This document shows positions 35,573-50,500 of a DNA stretch of 64,000 nt, in pieces. Each line of letters begins with the position of its first letter. The stretch's first letter is position 1. The notes beneath the pieces were generated by a model. It was not told the DNA's origin and searched no databases. It saw only the letters and a program-made list of their open reading frames with translations. The translations under genes and the position numbers were made by a program. The stretch comes from Sphingomonas sp. TZW2008 (lineage in GTDB: Bacteria > Pseudomonadota > Alphaproteobacteria > Sphingomonadales > Sphingomonadaceae), in assembly GCF_002117915.1 (NCBI RefSeq), contig NZ_BDJB01000014.1, forward strand, positions 186,983 to 250,982, in the 5' to 3' direction.

Positions 35573-38500
35573 TCAGAGCGTGAAGTCGGACGCGGCGAGC
35601 GTTCCCGCTCCGGCAACGACGAAGCTGAAGTCGGCGATGCCGTCTCCGTCGAAGTCGCCCGACACGATTCGGTCGCCGCCGATCACCTCGTAGCGCAGCT
35701 GCCCCGCGCCGCTGAAGGCGGCGGTGCCGATGAAGGTGAATGCCTGATCACCCGCCGTCCCGGCGTCGACGTCGATCGCTGACAAGTCGATACGGTCTCG
35801 CTGCGCCGAGGAGAAGTCGAGTACGCGATCGAGCGTCCCGGTGCCAAAGTCACCTAGCGCTTCGAAGATAAAGCGATCCACGCCGTCGCCGCCCGAGAGC
35901 AGATCGGCACCGGCGCCGCCGACGAGCTGATCGTTATCGGCCCCGCCTATCAGCGTATCGCTGCCTGCCCCGCCGTACAGCCGATCGTTGCCGGCGTTGC
36001 CGACAAGTTGATCGTCGCCGTCGAGGCCGTACAGCGCATCGCGGAGCGCCCCGCCGGTGATGATGTTGGCTTTTGCATTGCCCGTCAGATCCGAACTCTG
36101 CGATCCTGTATAGGTCAGGCCCTCGATCTCCGCGAAAGCCTCGATCGAATAGTTGCGGATGGTGGTCTCCACGGTGTCGAAGCCATTACCCGCGAGTTCT
36201 ACCAGCTGATCGGCATCGTCGGTGACGACATAACGATCGTCGCCGGCGCCGCCGTTCATCACGTCGCCGCCGTCACCGCCGTCGAGCAGATCGTTGCCGC
36301 TACCGCCGAATAACCGGTCTCGTCCGTCGCCGCCGTAGATCGCGTCGTCGCCGCCCGCGCCGACGATCAGATCAGCGCCGTCCAGCCCGCGCAGAACGTC
36401 GGCGCCGTCGCTGCCGGTAAGCCGGTTGTTGAGCGCATTGCCCGTTCCCGACAGTCCCGTCGCGCCGATCAACGTCAGATGCTCGACATCGTCACCCAGC
36501 ACCCAATCGATCGATGCGATGACCTCGTCGAACCCACCGCCCGGCTGCTCAGACACGACATCCCCCACGTCGTCGACGTGGTAGGTATCGTTGCCCAGGC
36601 CGCCACGCATCACGTCCGCGCCGCTGCCGCCATTTAGGTCGTTGCGGCCGTCATTGCCGACGAGCTCCTGCGACAGCTCGTTGCCGGTCAGCGCGATCGG
36701 CCGGCTGCCCGCCGCAGCCTCGAGCCGTTCCACCGCGCTGCCCGCGCCGAGAACGAAACTTGCTGCCGCGATCACGGTATCGTTGCCTTCGCCCGCGGCT
36801 TCGAACACCTGATCGCCGCCGTCGCCGACGTAGAACACGTCGTCGCCATCGCCACCGTAGAGACGATCCGCGCCGCGCCCGCCATCGAGCGTATCCGCTC
36901 CGCCACCGCCGTAGATCCAGTTGTCGAGCGCGTTGCCCGTGCCGGTAAAGGCGCCCCCACCGGTGTAGCGCAACACTTCGATCCCTGCGCCGAGCGTGTA
37001 GGAACCAAGCGCCGTCTCGATTGCATCGGCACTGCCGCCGGTATCCACCACGACATCACCGGCATCGTCGATGCGATAGACGTCGTTGCCGGCCCCGCCG
37101 CGCATCGTATCCGCACCCAGCCCGCCGTCGAGGATGTTGTCCTCCTCGTTGCCGACGATCAAATTGTCGAGATCGTTGCCGGTCGCCGCAATTGCGCCGG
37201 ATCCGCTCACGAGCGTCAGATTTTCGACATGCGCCGCCAGCGTATAGCTTGTCGTCGCCCGGACGAGATCAGTGCCGCCGTCCGCGGCTTCGATGACCAG
37301 ATCAGCGCTGTCGTCGACATAGTAGATGTCGTCACCGGCAAGTCCGACCAGGCGGTCGGCACCTGTGCCACCATCGAGGATGTCGTCTGCCGCGCCGCCG
37401 GTGATGACGTTCGCCGCGGCGTTGCCGATGCCTGCGAACGACAAGGCACCGACGAAGGTTAGATTCTCGACGTTCGCGTGCGTGGCGAGCGAGAAACGTC
37501 GCAGTTCGGTCTCGATCGTGTCGATACCGCCATCGACGTCCTCGACGACCGTTTCGTCGGATTGTGACACGACATAGGTGTCGTTGCCGGCGCCGCCGTC
37601 CATCGTGTCGTTCGCCGCGCCGCCGTCGAGCACGTCGTCGCCATCCCCACCGAACAGCTCGTCACGCCCGCCGCCGCCGTAGAGCGTATCGTTGCCCCCG
37701 CCGCCGTAGAGCGTATCGAAGCCGCCGAAACCATAAGCGGTGTCATCACCCGTGCCGCCGGTAAATACATCACGGTTGTCGGTTCCGTTGAAGAACTTGC
37801 CGGTGTTTTCCGTGGTCGGCACGAATAGCTGGTCGAGGAACTGGATCGCCTCGACGCCGATCATCCGATCCTCGCCGGTATCGCCGCGCAGCTCTGGGAA
37901 ATTGTCGACGAGAATATAGCCGCCTGCGCCGTCCTGGCTGATCGTATATTCGGCGCGAAGCCCGTTGACGTAGACGATGTCGTACCCGGCGCCGCCATCG
38001 ATCGTGTCATCGCCGAGGTCGCCCGTAATTTGATCGTCACCATCGCCGCCGGCGATCACGTCATCGCCGCCGCCTGCCAGGATCACATCGTTGTCGGCGC
38101 CGCCATCGAGCGTATCGATCGCGTCGCTGCCAGTCAGTTGATCGCGGCCAGCGCCGCCGGACAGGCTACCGGAACCGTTGATAACATCGTCCCCGGCATC
38201 GCCGCTGAGCGTGCCGTTCCCGGTCAGCGCGTCGTCGCCATCGCCGCCGTACAACAGCCCGTTCGCCACAATCGCATCGTTGCCGGCGCCGCCGTACACC
38301 GTCGTCCCGCCGATATCGGAATCGCTTATCGTATCGCTGCCGTCACCGCCGTAGAGGATGTCGACACCAAGCCCGCCGATCAGCGTGTCGTTGCCGTCAT
38401 CACCCGAAAGCGTGTCATCGTTGGCGCCGCCGTCGAGCGTGTCGTCGCCACCGTCGCCGTGAAGGTCGTCCGCTCCGAACCCGCCATAGACAGCGTCGTC

Positions 38501-41500
38501 GTCGGCACCGCCGCTTGCGCGATCGTCACCGTCGCCGCCGAACAGCTGATCGGCGCCGCTGCCGCCCTGCAGCGTATCGCTACCGGTGTTTCCAAAGACG
38601 ACGTCGTCACCCTCGCCCGCATCGATCGTATCGTCGCCTTCATAGCCGTCGAGCCGATCGTTACCCTCGTTACCTGCGATCACATCCCCTGCGCCGGTAC
38701 CGAAGAACACATCGTCGTTGGCGGTGCCGGCATAGGTCTCGCCGATCAGCGACCCGCGCCGATCGAGATGGTCGCCGCCGAGCAGCGCCGCTGCACCACT
38801 GGCGAAGGAGAGCGCCTCAACCGCCGTCAGGACGTCTTCGCCGCCCGCACCGCGATTGTCGATGACGTGATATCCATCCACCGCCAAAGCGACGGTGTAA
38901 GAGTTGCGGGTGCCAGCGAACGTCACGGTATCGCTGCCTTCGCCGCCATCGATCACGTCATCGCCGGCACCGCCGGTGAGCGTATCGTCGCCACTGCCGC
39001 CGAAAAGTTCATCGCTTGAGCCGGCGCCGGCCAGCACATCGTTGCCGTCACCGCCGTAGAGCCGCCCGGCGCCCGTCACGATATCGTCGCCCGCGTCGCC
39101 GTACAGGCGATTGGCGCCGTCGACGTCGCTGATCAGGTCCGCGCCATCGCCGCCGTAGACCGCGTCGTCGCCCGCCCCACCGTCGATCGTGTCGTCGTCA
39201 GCCTGGCCATAGAGACGATCGTCGTCGGTGCCGCCGTAGATCGTGTCGAACCCGTCGCCGCCGCGGACGAAATCCTCGCCGGCATCGCCGTGAAGCTCGT
39301 CGTCGCCGGCATCACCCGAGATGCCATCATCGCCCTGGCCGCCGACGATCACGTCGCGATCGCTACCGCCTTGTATCTCATCGTCGCCATCGTCGCCGAA
39401 CAGCGTGTCGATGCCTGCGCCGCCGTAGATCAGATCGGCTTCGGTGCCGCCGTGAACCTCGTCGTCGCCCTCCTCGCCATAAAGCGTATCGCTACCCGCA
39501 AGGCCGTAAACCACGTCATTGCCGCCGCGCGCCATGATGGTGTCGTCGCCCGACCCGGTATCGGCAAGCGCGTTATTGCTATCATCCGAGATGACGTCAC
39601 CAGCGGCCGTACCGATGATCTCGACGCCGTAGTTCGGTACGGCGGTATAATCCGCGTCGGCAAAACGGAGCGTGTAGATGCCGTAGAGTTCGTCGAACCC
39701 GTCCGGCGAGCCGACGCGATTGTCGAACACCGTGACCTTCGAGCCGACCTGGACGACGGTATAGTCGTTCCGCGAACCCGCATAATAAACGATGTCGGGA
39801 TTATCGTCGGTGCTCCCGCCGCCATAGATCTTGTCGTCGCCAGCGCCGCCATAGAAAGCGTCGCCGCCGCTGCCGCCATAGAGCGTGTCGTTGCCGTCTC
39901 CGCCCGCCAGCACGTCGTCGTCCGCGCCGCCGTCGAGCACGTCGGTCCCGTACCCACCATATATCGCGTCGGCGCCGGCGCCGCCCGAGAGCAGCTGATC
40001 GCCGCCGTATATCTCTGCAATCGTATCGTTGCCGTCGCCGCCGTCGACGATGCTGTCGCCATAGACAGTGATCGCGTCGTTGCCGTCGCCGCCGTAGAGC
40101 GCGCCATCGCCGAAGATACTGTCGTTTCCGGCTTCGCCGTAGAGGTTTCCGCTACCCGATACGCGATCATCGCCGCTGCCGCCGTACAGGTTCTGACTTC
40201 CCGTGACACTGTCGTCGCCGTCACCGCCGTAGAGCGATCCAGCCCCGGAGAGCTGATCGTTCCCATCGTCGCCGAAGAGCGTACCGGTGCCCGAGATGAT
40301 GTCGTCGCCGCCGTCACCGTGGAGCGTGTCGACGAACGCGTCGTTGCCGACGATGTAATCGTCGGAGTCGCCGCCCGACAGACGGTTCGTGCCCGATCCG
40401 CCGAACAGCTGATCGATCCCCGCGCCGCCGACGATCAGGTCGTCGCCCGCGTCGCCTGCCAACACGTCGTTGCCGTCACCGCCGTAGACAGCGTCATTGC
40501 CGTCGCCGCCGCGGACGTGATCGTTGCCGCCGCCAGCGCGCGCATCGTCGTCGCCCGCATCACCCAGGATGAAATCGTCGTTGTCGGTGCCGAGGAGCAC
40601 ATTCGCAGTCGTATCGCCAAGGATCGTGTCGCCCGCCCCCGTTGCCAGAAGCACGTCGCTGTCCGCGAAGGACGCCGTCTCCACATCGATCAGCTGGTCC
40701 GTGCCCTCGCTCGTCCAGTTCGCAATAACCGCAATCGTGCCGTCGATCCGGCTAACCACGGTGTAATGGTCGCGCCGGTCGGCGTAGAAGGCGGTGTCGC
40801 TGCCTGCACCGCCGTCGAGCGTATCGTCGCTGTAATCGTCGGTGGCGATCCCTCGGGTCGGTACGCGGCTGCCGACACCATTGGGGCTGCCGTCGCCGCG
40901 CAACGCATCGTCCCCCTCGCCGCCGTACAGCGTCTGCGCACCGTCGACGCTAGCATAAGGCGTGTAGCCGATCAGCGCGTCGCCGCCGCTGCCGCCATAA
41001 GCGGTCGAACCATCGGTTGCGCGGATAACGTCGTCGCCGTCGTCGCCGAACAACTCGCCTGAGCCCAGGATGGTGTCGTTCCCGTCATCACCGTGGACCA
41101 CCCCGATCGCAGCGTAGATGCTGTACCCGATCGTGTCGTCGCCGGCGCCGCCGAACAGCTCGCCAGACCCCAGCATCGTGTCGTCGCCAGCGTCACCGTA
41201 GAGGCGGCCGCTACCGTTGAGGTCGTCGTCGTCGTCGCCGCCGTAGATCGTACCGACGCCGCCGACGCGGTCCGCACCGGCATCACCGTAGATCTGATTG
41301 TCACCGACATAGTCGCTGATCTGATCGTCACCAGCGTCGCCGTGGATGACGTCCGCACCCTGGCCGCCGTCGATGATGTCGCCGTCGTCGCCCGCGTTGA
41401 CGACGTCGGCGCCGCTGCCTGCGTAGATGTGGTCGATCCCGCTTCCGCCTTCGAGCAGGTCCCCGCCCGAGCCGCCGTCGAGCACGTCGTTGCCTTCGTC

Positions 41501-44500
41501 GCCGTAGAGCCGGTCGTTGCCGTCGTCGCCGATCAGCCGGTCGTTGCCGGCGAGGCCCCGGAACTCGTCATCACCGGAATCGCCGATAAGGATGTCGTCG
41601 AACGGGGTACCGGTCCGCACGATACCGCCAAGCGACACGCGCGGCAGATCGAATTCATCATCCGCGAAAACGAGCAACTCGACGCCGCGCAGTGTGTCGA
41701 CACCGTCGCTGCTGCCGCCCGCACGCGTATCCTCGACGACGACGCTACCGTCCACGTTGACCGTGATGCGATAGTCCTGCCCCGTCGTGACGGTCGACCC
41801 GTCGGCATTGTTCACGGTCGTGTGGCTGCCCAGCCGGCCGCTGTAGAACGCCTTGTCGAAGCCCGACCCGCCAACCAGCGTGTCGTTTCCGCCGCCGCCG
41901 AACAGGTCGTCGTCACCGGCATTGCCGATGACGATATCGTCGCCGAAGCTGGCGTCGATCGTATCGTTCCCGTCGCCGCCGTCGAGCACCTCATTGCCGC
42001 TTGCGTAATAGGGCCCGACGTAGCCGCGCAGAACGTCGTCGCCCTCACCGCCATAGGCTTCAGAATTGGCGGTCGCGACAATGTCATTGCCCGCGCCGCC
42101 ATCGAGAAGCCCGTAGCCGGTCAGGACGTCGTCGCCTTCACCGCCGTAGAGCGTGCCGCTGCCCGACAGCGAGTCGTTGCCGGCTTCGCCCGAAAGCACG
42201 CCCGTTCCCGAGACGGAATCGTCGCCTTCCCCGCCGGCGAGTGTGTTCTGGCCCGATTGGTCGTCGATCGTGTCGTTACCGGCGCCGCCGCCGATCACGT
42301 CGTCGCCGAGCCCGCCGTACAGCACGTCCTCGCCCGCGCCGCCGTCGATCGTATCGTCGCCGTCATCGCCATGAATCAGGTCGTAACCGGCGCCACCGCT
42401 GATGCGATCGTTGCCGCCGCCGCCGTAGACGATGTCATTGCCTGCGATCCCGCTCGGAACGCCGGCGATGGCGCCATCTGCAGCGCCGTCGGCCGCGATC
42501 GAATCGTCGCCGTCGCCACCGAAGATGCGATCGTTGCCGCCGTTCGCGGCAATCGCGTCGGCGCCGTCGTATCCGGTGATGATGTCGTCGAAGAACGTGC
42601 CTGTTAGCGTGTCGTCGCTGTCGGTGCCGTCGAGTAGGACGCCCGTCGCGGCGTTCGTGGCAGCCATGTCGACGTCGTCGAAACGCAACGTCTCGACCGC
42701 TACCACCGTGTCGGTGCCGTCCGGACCGTAGTTTGCGGTCACGATATAGCCGCCGACACCGTCCTGCGTGACGCTATAGTCGCCGCGGCGCCGCGAATAG
42801 GCGGCGACGTCGTCGTTCAGACCGCCGTCGATCGCATCGTCGCCGCTGCCGCCGACGATCACATCCTGCCCGCTGCCGCCGTAGATCGCATCGTTGCCGC
42901 TATAGAAGATGCTGCCGAAGATTTGATCGTCGCCATCACCGCCGAACGCGGTGGCCGTCGTCCAATCGACGTTGATGCTGTCGTCGCCCTCGCCCCCGTC
43001 GAAGGTAACGATCCCGCCGTGGTATATGCCGGAGTAGAGCGCATCGTCGCCCGACCCGCCGTAGGCCGTCGAACCACCGAACGCATCGATTGCGTCATTC
43101 CCGGCATCGCCGAAGAGCGTGCCCAAGCCGGAAATGCTGTCATCCCCGTCGTCGCCGTGCAACGTGCCGCTGCCGGAGAGCTGATCGTTGCCCTGATCGC
43201 CGTGAAGCAGCCCGCTGCCCGATACCGTGTCGGCATCCTCACCCCCATAGAGAGCGCCGGTACCGCTGAGCGTGTCGCGACCATCGCCGCCGTAGAGCTT
43301 GTTTACGCCCTGATCGTCGGTCAGCCGATCCTCGTTGGCACCGCCATACAGCGTGTCGTCATGCTCGCCGCCGTCGAGCACGTCGTCGTCCTCCCCGCCG
43401 TAAAGCGTGTCGTTGCCGGTATAGCCGAGCAGCGTATCGTCGCCCTCCTCACCATAGAGGAGGTCGGATCCGAAACGCCCGTCAAGCACGTCGCCGCCGC
43501 CACCGCCGTAGACGATGTCGTCACCGCCGCCGGCGTTCGCGCGATCGAACCCCGGTCCCATGTAGATCGTATCGCCACCTTGCGTATCGGGATTGGGATA
43601 CGGATCGGACAGATCGGGCGTGATCGGATCGATTGCGCCGGGGCTGCGGTAGAAGTCGTCGCCCGGCAGCAGATCGTCGGCGCTGGTGCCGTAGATGATC
43701 TGCCCCGCAAATGTCGCCAACGCGATTTCGCGATCGGCAAAGATCAGCAGCTCGACATTGGTCAGCGTATCGGTGCCGTCCGGCGATCCGTCGCGATTGT
43801 CGGTAACGGTCGTCACACCATCGACGATGCTGATAGAATAATCTGCCGCACGGCCGCTATATCGCGCGGCATCGTACGACGTGCCGCCATCGATGGCGTC
43901 ATCGCCGCCGCCGCCGGTCAGCTCGTCGTCGCCGTCGCCGCCCGATAGTTGATCCGCGCCGGCGCTGCCGAGCAGTAGATCCGCTCCCTCACCACCATCG
44001 AGCGCCGCCGCGCCAAGCGCGATCAGCGTATCGGCGCCGCCGTCGCCGTAGCCGACGCCGCCGGCCTCCACCGTGATACGATCGTTGCCCCCGTCGCCGT
44101 GCAGGAGACCGCCGCCCTGGATCGCATCCGCGCCGTCGCCACCATACAGGCCGCCGTCCGCAAGCGCCCCGATGCCGAAGATCGTGTCGTCGTCGTCGCC
44201 GCCATAGGCTGCGCCGACGACGTTCAGGTAATCATTGCCGGCGCCGCCGTAGACGATGTTGGCGCCATCGGTATCGACGATCGTGTCGTCGCCGTCGTCA
44301 CCGCTGATCTGATCCGCGCCGCCGCCGCCGACGATGTAATCGGCACCGCGTCCGCCGCTGATCGTGTCGTCGCCGAAGCCGGCGTAAATCTGATCGTTGC
44401 CGAGTCCGCCCGACAGCGTGTCGTCGGAGGCGGTGCCGTAGATGATATCGTTGCCGTCGGTTCCGTTGTTGGTGATGCCAGTGCCCGCGGGCGAGTAGCT

Positions 44501-47500
44501 CGGCTGGAAGTTATCGAGTGTGAAATCGCCGATCGACGCGTTCGCGAAGCGCAGCACGTCGACCGCCGACTCCTCCGTGCCGCCGGCATCGCGATCGATC
44601 TGCAGGATAACGTCGGCACCATCCTGAACGAGCAGCAGGTGCCCAGTGACGAACGGGTTTTCGCCATCGACGTAGCCGAGCGCCCGATTGAGCAGGCCAG
44701 CGAGCCCGATAACATCACCCGCGGCCCCGCCGACGAAATCGGTCACGACGTCGACTGCCGCGCCCGGCTGCCAGTTGAGCAGGAACGCATCGCGGCCCGC
44801 GCCGCCGGTCACGGTGTCTACCCCCGATCCATATCCGAGGTTGACGAACTGGTCGGCCCCGACACCGCCATCGAGCGTATTGGCGCCCTCGGTATCGTTG
44901 AAATAGTCGGCGCCGACGCCGCCGAACGCCAAGTCGTCGCCCAAACCGCCGTACAGGTAATCGTCGCCGTCGCCGCCGTAGAGAGTATCGTTGCCGCCCT
45001 CGCCGTTCAACTGATCGCCGCCGTCGCCGCCGTCGACACGATCATCGCCATAGCCGGCATAGATATAGTCGCCGCCGCCGTTGCCGGTGATGGTGTCGTG
45101 GCTGGGGGTGCCGCCAATACTATTGCCACCGTCGTCGCCGACGATGATCGCGCCGGCGCCGTCGGGGCCGTACTGCGGCCCGAAATTATCGTAGACGAGT
45201 GCCGATGCGTCGACCCCGCTGAGGCGGAGTACCGTTGTCCAGTTATCGCCGCTTGCGCCTGCCGAGAATTCGACCAGCGTATCGGGCCCATCCTGCAACA
45301 GGCGCAGATAGCCCGTCGTGAACGGATTGCGATCGCCGCTACCGAAATACTCGCCTGCCAGGCTCGAGATGTTGAGCACGTCGCCGCCGAGTCCGGCCGC
45401 AAAATCAGTAACGACGTCGACAGCGTTTCCAACCTGCCAGTTCAGCGAATAGCCGTCGCGTCCCGCCCCGCCGGTCAGCGTGTCGACGCCGCTGCCGTAG
45501 CCGACGTTGACGAAGCTATCGTCGCCGTCGCCGCCGAAGCTTTCGTTGTCGCCCTCGTAATCGTTGAAATAGTCGTTGCCGCCGTCGCCATAATTGCGAT
45601 CGTTGCCGGCACCGCCATAGAGATAATCGTTGTCGTCGCCGCCGTAGAGCGTGTCGTCACCGCCGTCACCTGACAGCTGATCGCCGCCTGTTCCCCCATA
45701 AATGGTGTCGACGCCATAGCCGGCGTAGATCGTGTCGCCGCCGCCGTTGCCGGTGATCGTGTCATTGCTGGGCGTACCGGCAAGGTAATTGCCGTCCTCG
45801 TCGCCGACGATCACCGCCCCCACGCCATCAGGCCCGTACTGCGGCACGAAGTTGCTGGCGTCGAACGCGGCCGCACTGGTGCCGGCCAGCCGCAACACGT
45901 CGGCCCAGTTGTCGCCGCTTGCGCCGGCCGAGAATTGCAGCAGCGTGTCCGCCCCATCCTGCACCAGCCGGACATAGCCGGCAGTGAAGGGGTTACGATC
46001 GCCGCCGCCGAAATATTCGCCGGCGATGCTGGATAGGTTGATCACGTCGCCAGCCGGCCCAGTCGTAAAATCGGTGATGGTGTCGAGTGCGCTGCTGGCC
46101 TGCCAATTCAGCGAGTAGCTGTCACGTCCGGCGCCACCGCTGATCGTATCCGTGCCGCTGCCATAGCCGACGTTGACGAACGTATCGTTGCCAAGGCCGC
46201 CGTACAGCGTGTTCGCGCCTTCATAGTCATTGAAATAGTCGTCGCCCTCGTCGCCGAGCGCCACGTCGTTCCCGCTGCCACCGTAGATATAATCATTGTC
46301 CTGCCCGCCGTAGAGCGCGTCATCGCCACCCTCGCCGAAGAGCTGATCGTTGCCGTCGCCGCCATAGACTTCGTCGATGCCGTAGCCCGCGTAGATCGTG
46401 TCCGATCCGCCGTTGCCCGAGATCGCATCGTCGTTGACGGTACCGACCAGATAGTTGCCGTCGTCGTCACCATCGATCGTCGCACCGACGCCATCGGGCG
46501 CGTATTGCGGGACAAAATTGGCATAGGTGAACGCGCCCGCCAGCGTGTCGGCGAAGCGCAGCACGTCGGTCCAATTGCTGTCAGTTCCGCCCGCTGAGAA
46601 TTGCAGCAGCGTGTCGCTGCCGTCCTGGATGAGCCGGGCATAACCGGTGAGGAACGGATTACGATCGCCATTGCCGAAATATTCGCCGGCAATGCTCGAC
46701 AGGTTGATGACGTCGCCGTCTGCCCCGGTTGCGAAATCGGCGATCGTGTCGACCGCGTTGCCGATCTGCCAGTTCAGCGAATAGCCGTCGCGCCCGGCGC
46801 CCCCGGTGTACGTATCGATGCCTGCCCCGTAGCCGACATTGACGAACGTATCGTTTCCGGCCCCGCCATCGAGGGTGTTGGTGCCTTCGTAATCGTTGAA
46901 ATAATCGTCGCCATCATCACCGAACGCGGCGTCGTTCCCAGCACCGCCATACAGGTAATCGTTGTTCTCTCCGCCATAAAGCGTGTCGCTGCCGCTCTCG
47001 CCGAAGAGCTGATCGTTGCCCGTGCCGCCGAACAATAGGTCGGCCCCTTCACGCGCGTAGATGACGTCGGTGCCGCCATTGCCCGACAGCGTATCGTTGC
47101 TGGCAGTGCCGATGATATTGTAATTGTCCCCGTCCCCATCGGAATAGGTGATACCTTCCGCGCCGGGCGAATAGCTTGGAATGAAATTGGCGACGGTGAA
47201 CGTATCAGCGCTGACGTTCTGCAGCGTTGCGATCGTTTGCCAGCTCTCGCCGTCCGCCGCACCGGTCACGTCGACCTGGAGCAGCGTGTCCGCGCCGTCT
47301 TGGAACAGGCGAACGAATTGCTCGACGAACGGGTTGGTGCCGCTGACATAGCCGCTCAGCGAGGCAAGCACATTGTCGATATCTAGGATGTCGCCGCCCG
47401 TCCCCGGGGTGAAGTCGGTGATCACGTCTGCCGTGCGCGATGCATCCACGTAATAGAGCTCGTACGTGTCAGTGCCGGCGCCGCCGGTAAAGGTGTCCGC

Positions 47501-50500
47501 AGCGCCGCCGTCGGCGCTGACGTTGTAGAACAGATCGTCGCCCGCGCCGCCGAGCGCCGTTGCGCCAGCGCCTGTCACGTTGAAACGATCGTTGCCATCG
47601 CCGCCTTCCAACCGGCTCAACGCGCCCGCTTGGAGATAATCGTTGCCACCGCCGCCGTAGAGCTGATCGCCCGTGCCGCCGCCGCCGTAGATCGTTTCGT
47701 CGCCGTCGCCGCCGGTAACGACGTCGGTGCCGTCGCCCGCGTCGATGTAGCCGCCGCCCGTGCCGCTTTCGATCGAGTCGTCGCCCTGCCCACCGTACAA
47801 ATAGTCGTAACCCGCGCCGCCGAAGAGCTGATCGTCTCCGGCCTGACCTTCGAGCGAATCGCCGTCGTCGCCGCCATAGATGACGTCGGCATCGTTGCCG
47901 CCCGCGACATAATCACCGCCCGCGCCGCCGTAGACGGTGTCCGCCCCCGATCCGGCATAGATCGTGTCGTTGCCGCCATTGCCAGATATCGTGTCGCCGT
48001 CGGGCGTACCGTACAACGTCGTCCCATCGTCGCTATCGTCGATCGACACACCCTGCCCGTCGGGTGAATAGGCCTGCACAAAATTATCGCGCGTAAGATC
48101 GCCCGCGGCGACGTTCTGCAGTCGCAGGATCACGAAACCCGTCGATGTGCCCGCCGTACCGTCCGGATCGTATTGGACGAGCGTGTCTGCCCCGTCCTGG
48201 ACGAGCGCGAGATGCCCAGTGAGGAAGGGATTGTCGCCGCTCGGCAGATCATAGAACGGGGTTTGCTGGAAATCGAGCTTGTCGCCGTTCGCCCCGGCGG
48301 CAAAGTCGGTGATCACGTCGACGACATAACTCGGTGACGGATAATAGAAGCGGTAGGTGTCGGCGCCCGCCCCGCCGGTCAGCGTATCGGCACCCGATAC
48401 GTAGCTGACATAGGCGAGATCGTCGCCGTCTCCCCCCGCAAAGGTATTCACGCCCGAGCCGCTGCCATCGTAATAATCGTTACCGGCACCACCGACGTAG
48501 CTGTCGTCGCCGGCCTCGTCGTACAGCGAATCGTTGCCGTCACCGGCATCGACGCTGTCGTTGCCCGCGCCGCCGCGCAACTGATCGTCATCGGCCCCGC
48601 CGGCGATCACGTCGTCGTTCGCGCCGCCGTAGATCGTGTCGGCGCCTGCCCCCCCCTCGATCGTATCGGCGCCGGTACCACCGTCGATATAGTCGCTGCC
48701 GTCGCCGCCGTAGATGACGTCCGCCTCGCCGCCGCCGTAGATCGCGTCGTTGCCGCCGTTGCCGCTGATCGTGTCGGCATTGCTGGTGCCTTCGAGCACG
48801 TTGCCATCGTCGTTGTCATCGATCGTCACGCCGACGCCGGCGGGCGAGTAGCCCTGGACGATGTTTGCGGACACGATATCGTCCGCCAAGACCCCCTGCA
48901 GCCGCAGGATCTGGACAAAAGCTTCGCCGTTCTCAGAACCGTCGGCATCATATTCGATGACGGTGTCGGCACCATCCTGAACGAGCCGTAGATAGCCGGA
49001 GGTGAAGGGATTGGCGTCGCCCGGCATGCCGTAGAAGGGCGTCTGCTGGAAATCGAGCCGGTCGCCGTCGTCGCCGGCCACGAAGTCGGTGACGACGTCA
49101 GCCTCGGAGCGCGCGTCAGGATAGTAGAGGCGATAGGTATCGCGCCCCGCACCGCCGCTGATCGTAGCAACGCCAGAGCCGTAGCTGACACCGACGATCA
49201 GATCATCGCCGTCACCGCCGAACACCGTATCGGTGCCGCTGTTGGCATATCCGTCGCTCAGCTCGATCGTGTCGGCGCCGTCGCCGCCATCGATCATATC
49301 GTTGCCGTCACCGCCGTACGCGTAATAGCCGCCACGCAGGTAATCATCGCCCGCGCCGCCATAGATGATGTCGTTGCCGCCGACGCCGCCGTAGATGCTG
49401 TCGCCGTAGAGCGCGTCGTCGCCATCGCCGCCGTAAATCGTGTCGTCGCCGCCGGCACCCCCATAATAACTATCGCCGTAGATCGTATCCGCGCCATCGC
49501 CACCATCGATCGCGTCGTCGCCACCGACGCCGCCACCGTAGTAATCGTCGCCGATCAGCGTGTCGGCGTCTGCACCGCCCTCGATCGTGTCATCGCCGCC
49601 GCCGCCCTCGACATAATCATCGCCCGTTCCGGCAGCGATCACGTCGTTGGCACCGTAGCCGTAGATCACGTCGCTGCCGCCGTTGCCGATGATCGTGTCG
49701 GCGTCGGGCGTTCCCGTCAGCGTGCGACCCTCATCGTCGTCGACGATCGTGACGCCTTGTCCATCGGGCGAATAGGCCTGGACGATATTGTCGCGCGTCA
49801 ACTGCGACGCATCGACGTTCTGCAGCCGCGCAACGGTGATGAAGCCATAGCCGTTGCCGCCCGCATCGCGGTCATACTGCACAAGCGTGTCGGCGCCATC
49901 CTGCTGTAGCCGGAGATGACCCGACGTGAATGGATTGGCGCCGGGATCGAGCCCGTCGAACGGCACAGCCGCAAAATCGAGCCAATCGCCCTCGGTGCCG
50001 ACGGCAAAGTCGGTGATCACGTCGATCGAGTAGCCATCCGCGAGCCCTGACCCGAAACGATAGACGTCACGGCCTGCCCCGCCCGTGATGGTTGCGACAC
50101 CGAAATCCTGGCCGAGATTGTAGAACAGGTCGTTGCCGTCACCGCCGTCGATCGTATCGCTGCCCGCAGCGCCACCGCTCTGGACGTAGATCGTGTCGTC
50201 GCCATCGCCGCCCGCGATCGTGTCGTCCCCGTCACCACCGTAGACGGCATAGCCGCCGCCGAAGATCGTATCGGCGCCGGCCCCGCCGCGGATCACGTCG
50301 TTGCCGCCGCGCCCGTAATATTGCGTATCGCCGAACAGCACGTCGTCGCCGTCGCCGCCGTCGATCTCGTCGTCACCGGCGTCACCACCATAAGCGTAGC
50401 TGTCGCCAATGATCAGGTCGTTGCCGGCGCCGCCGAACAACTGGTCGTCACCATTCGACCCGCCATATTCATTGTCGCCATAGATTACGTCGCGGTCGTC

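Noticed and set aside
39290..45673. Several long plus-strand frames (for example 39290-41062, 41093-42607, 44099-45673) opposite the RTX gene
   Set aside because: They are mirror images of the Gly/Asp repeat codons: Val/Ala/Ile-rich with no family, start or ribosome site, and they vanish where the repeats end.
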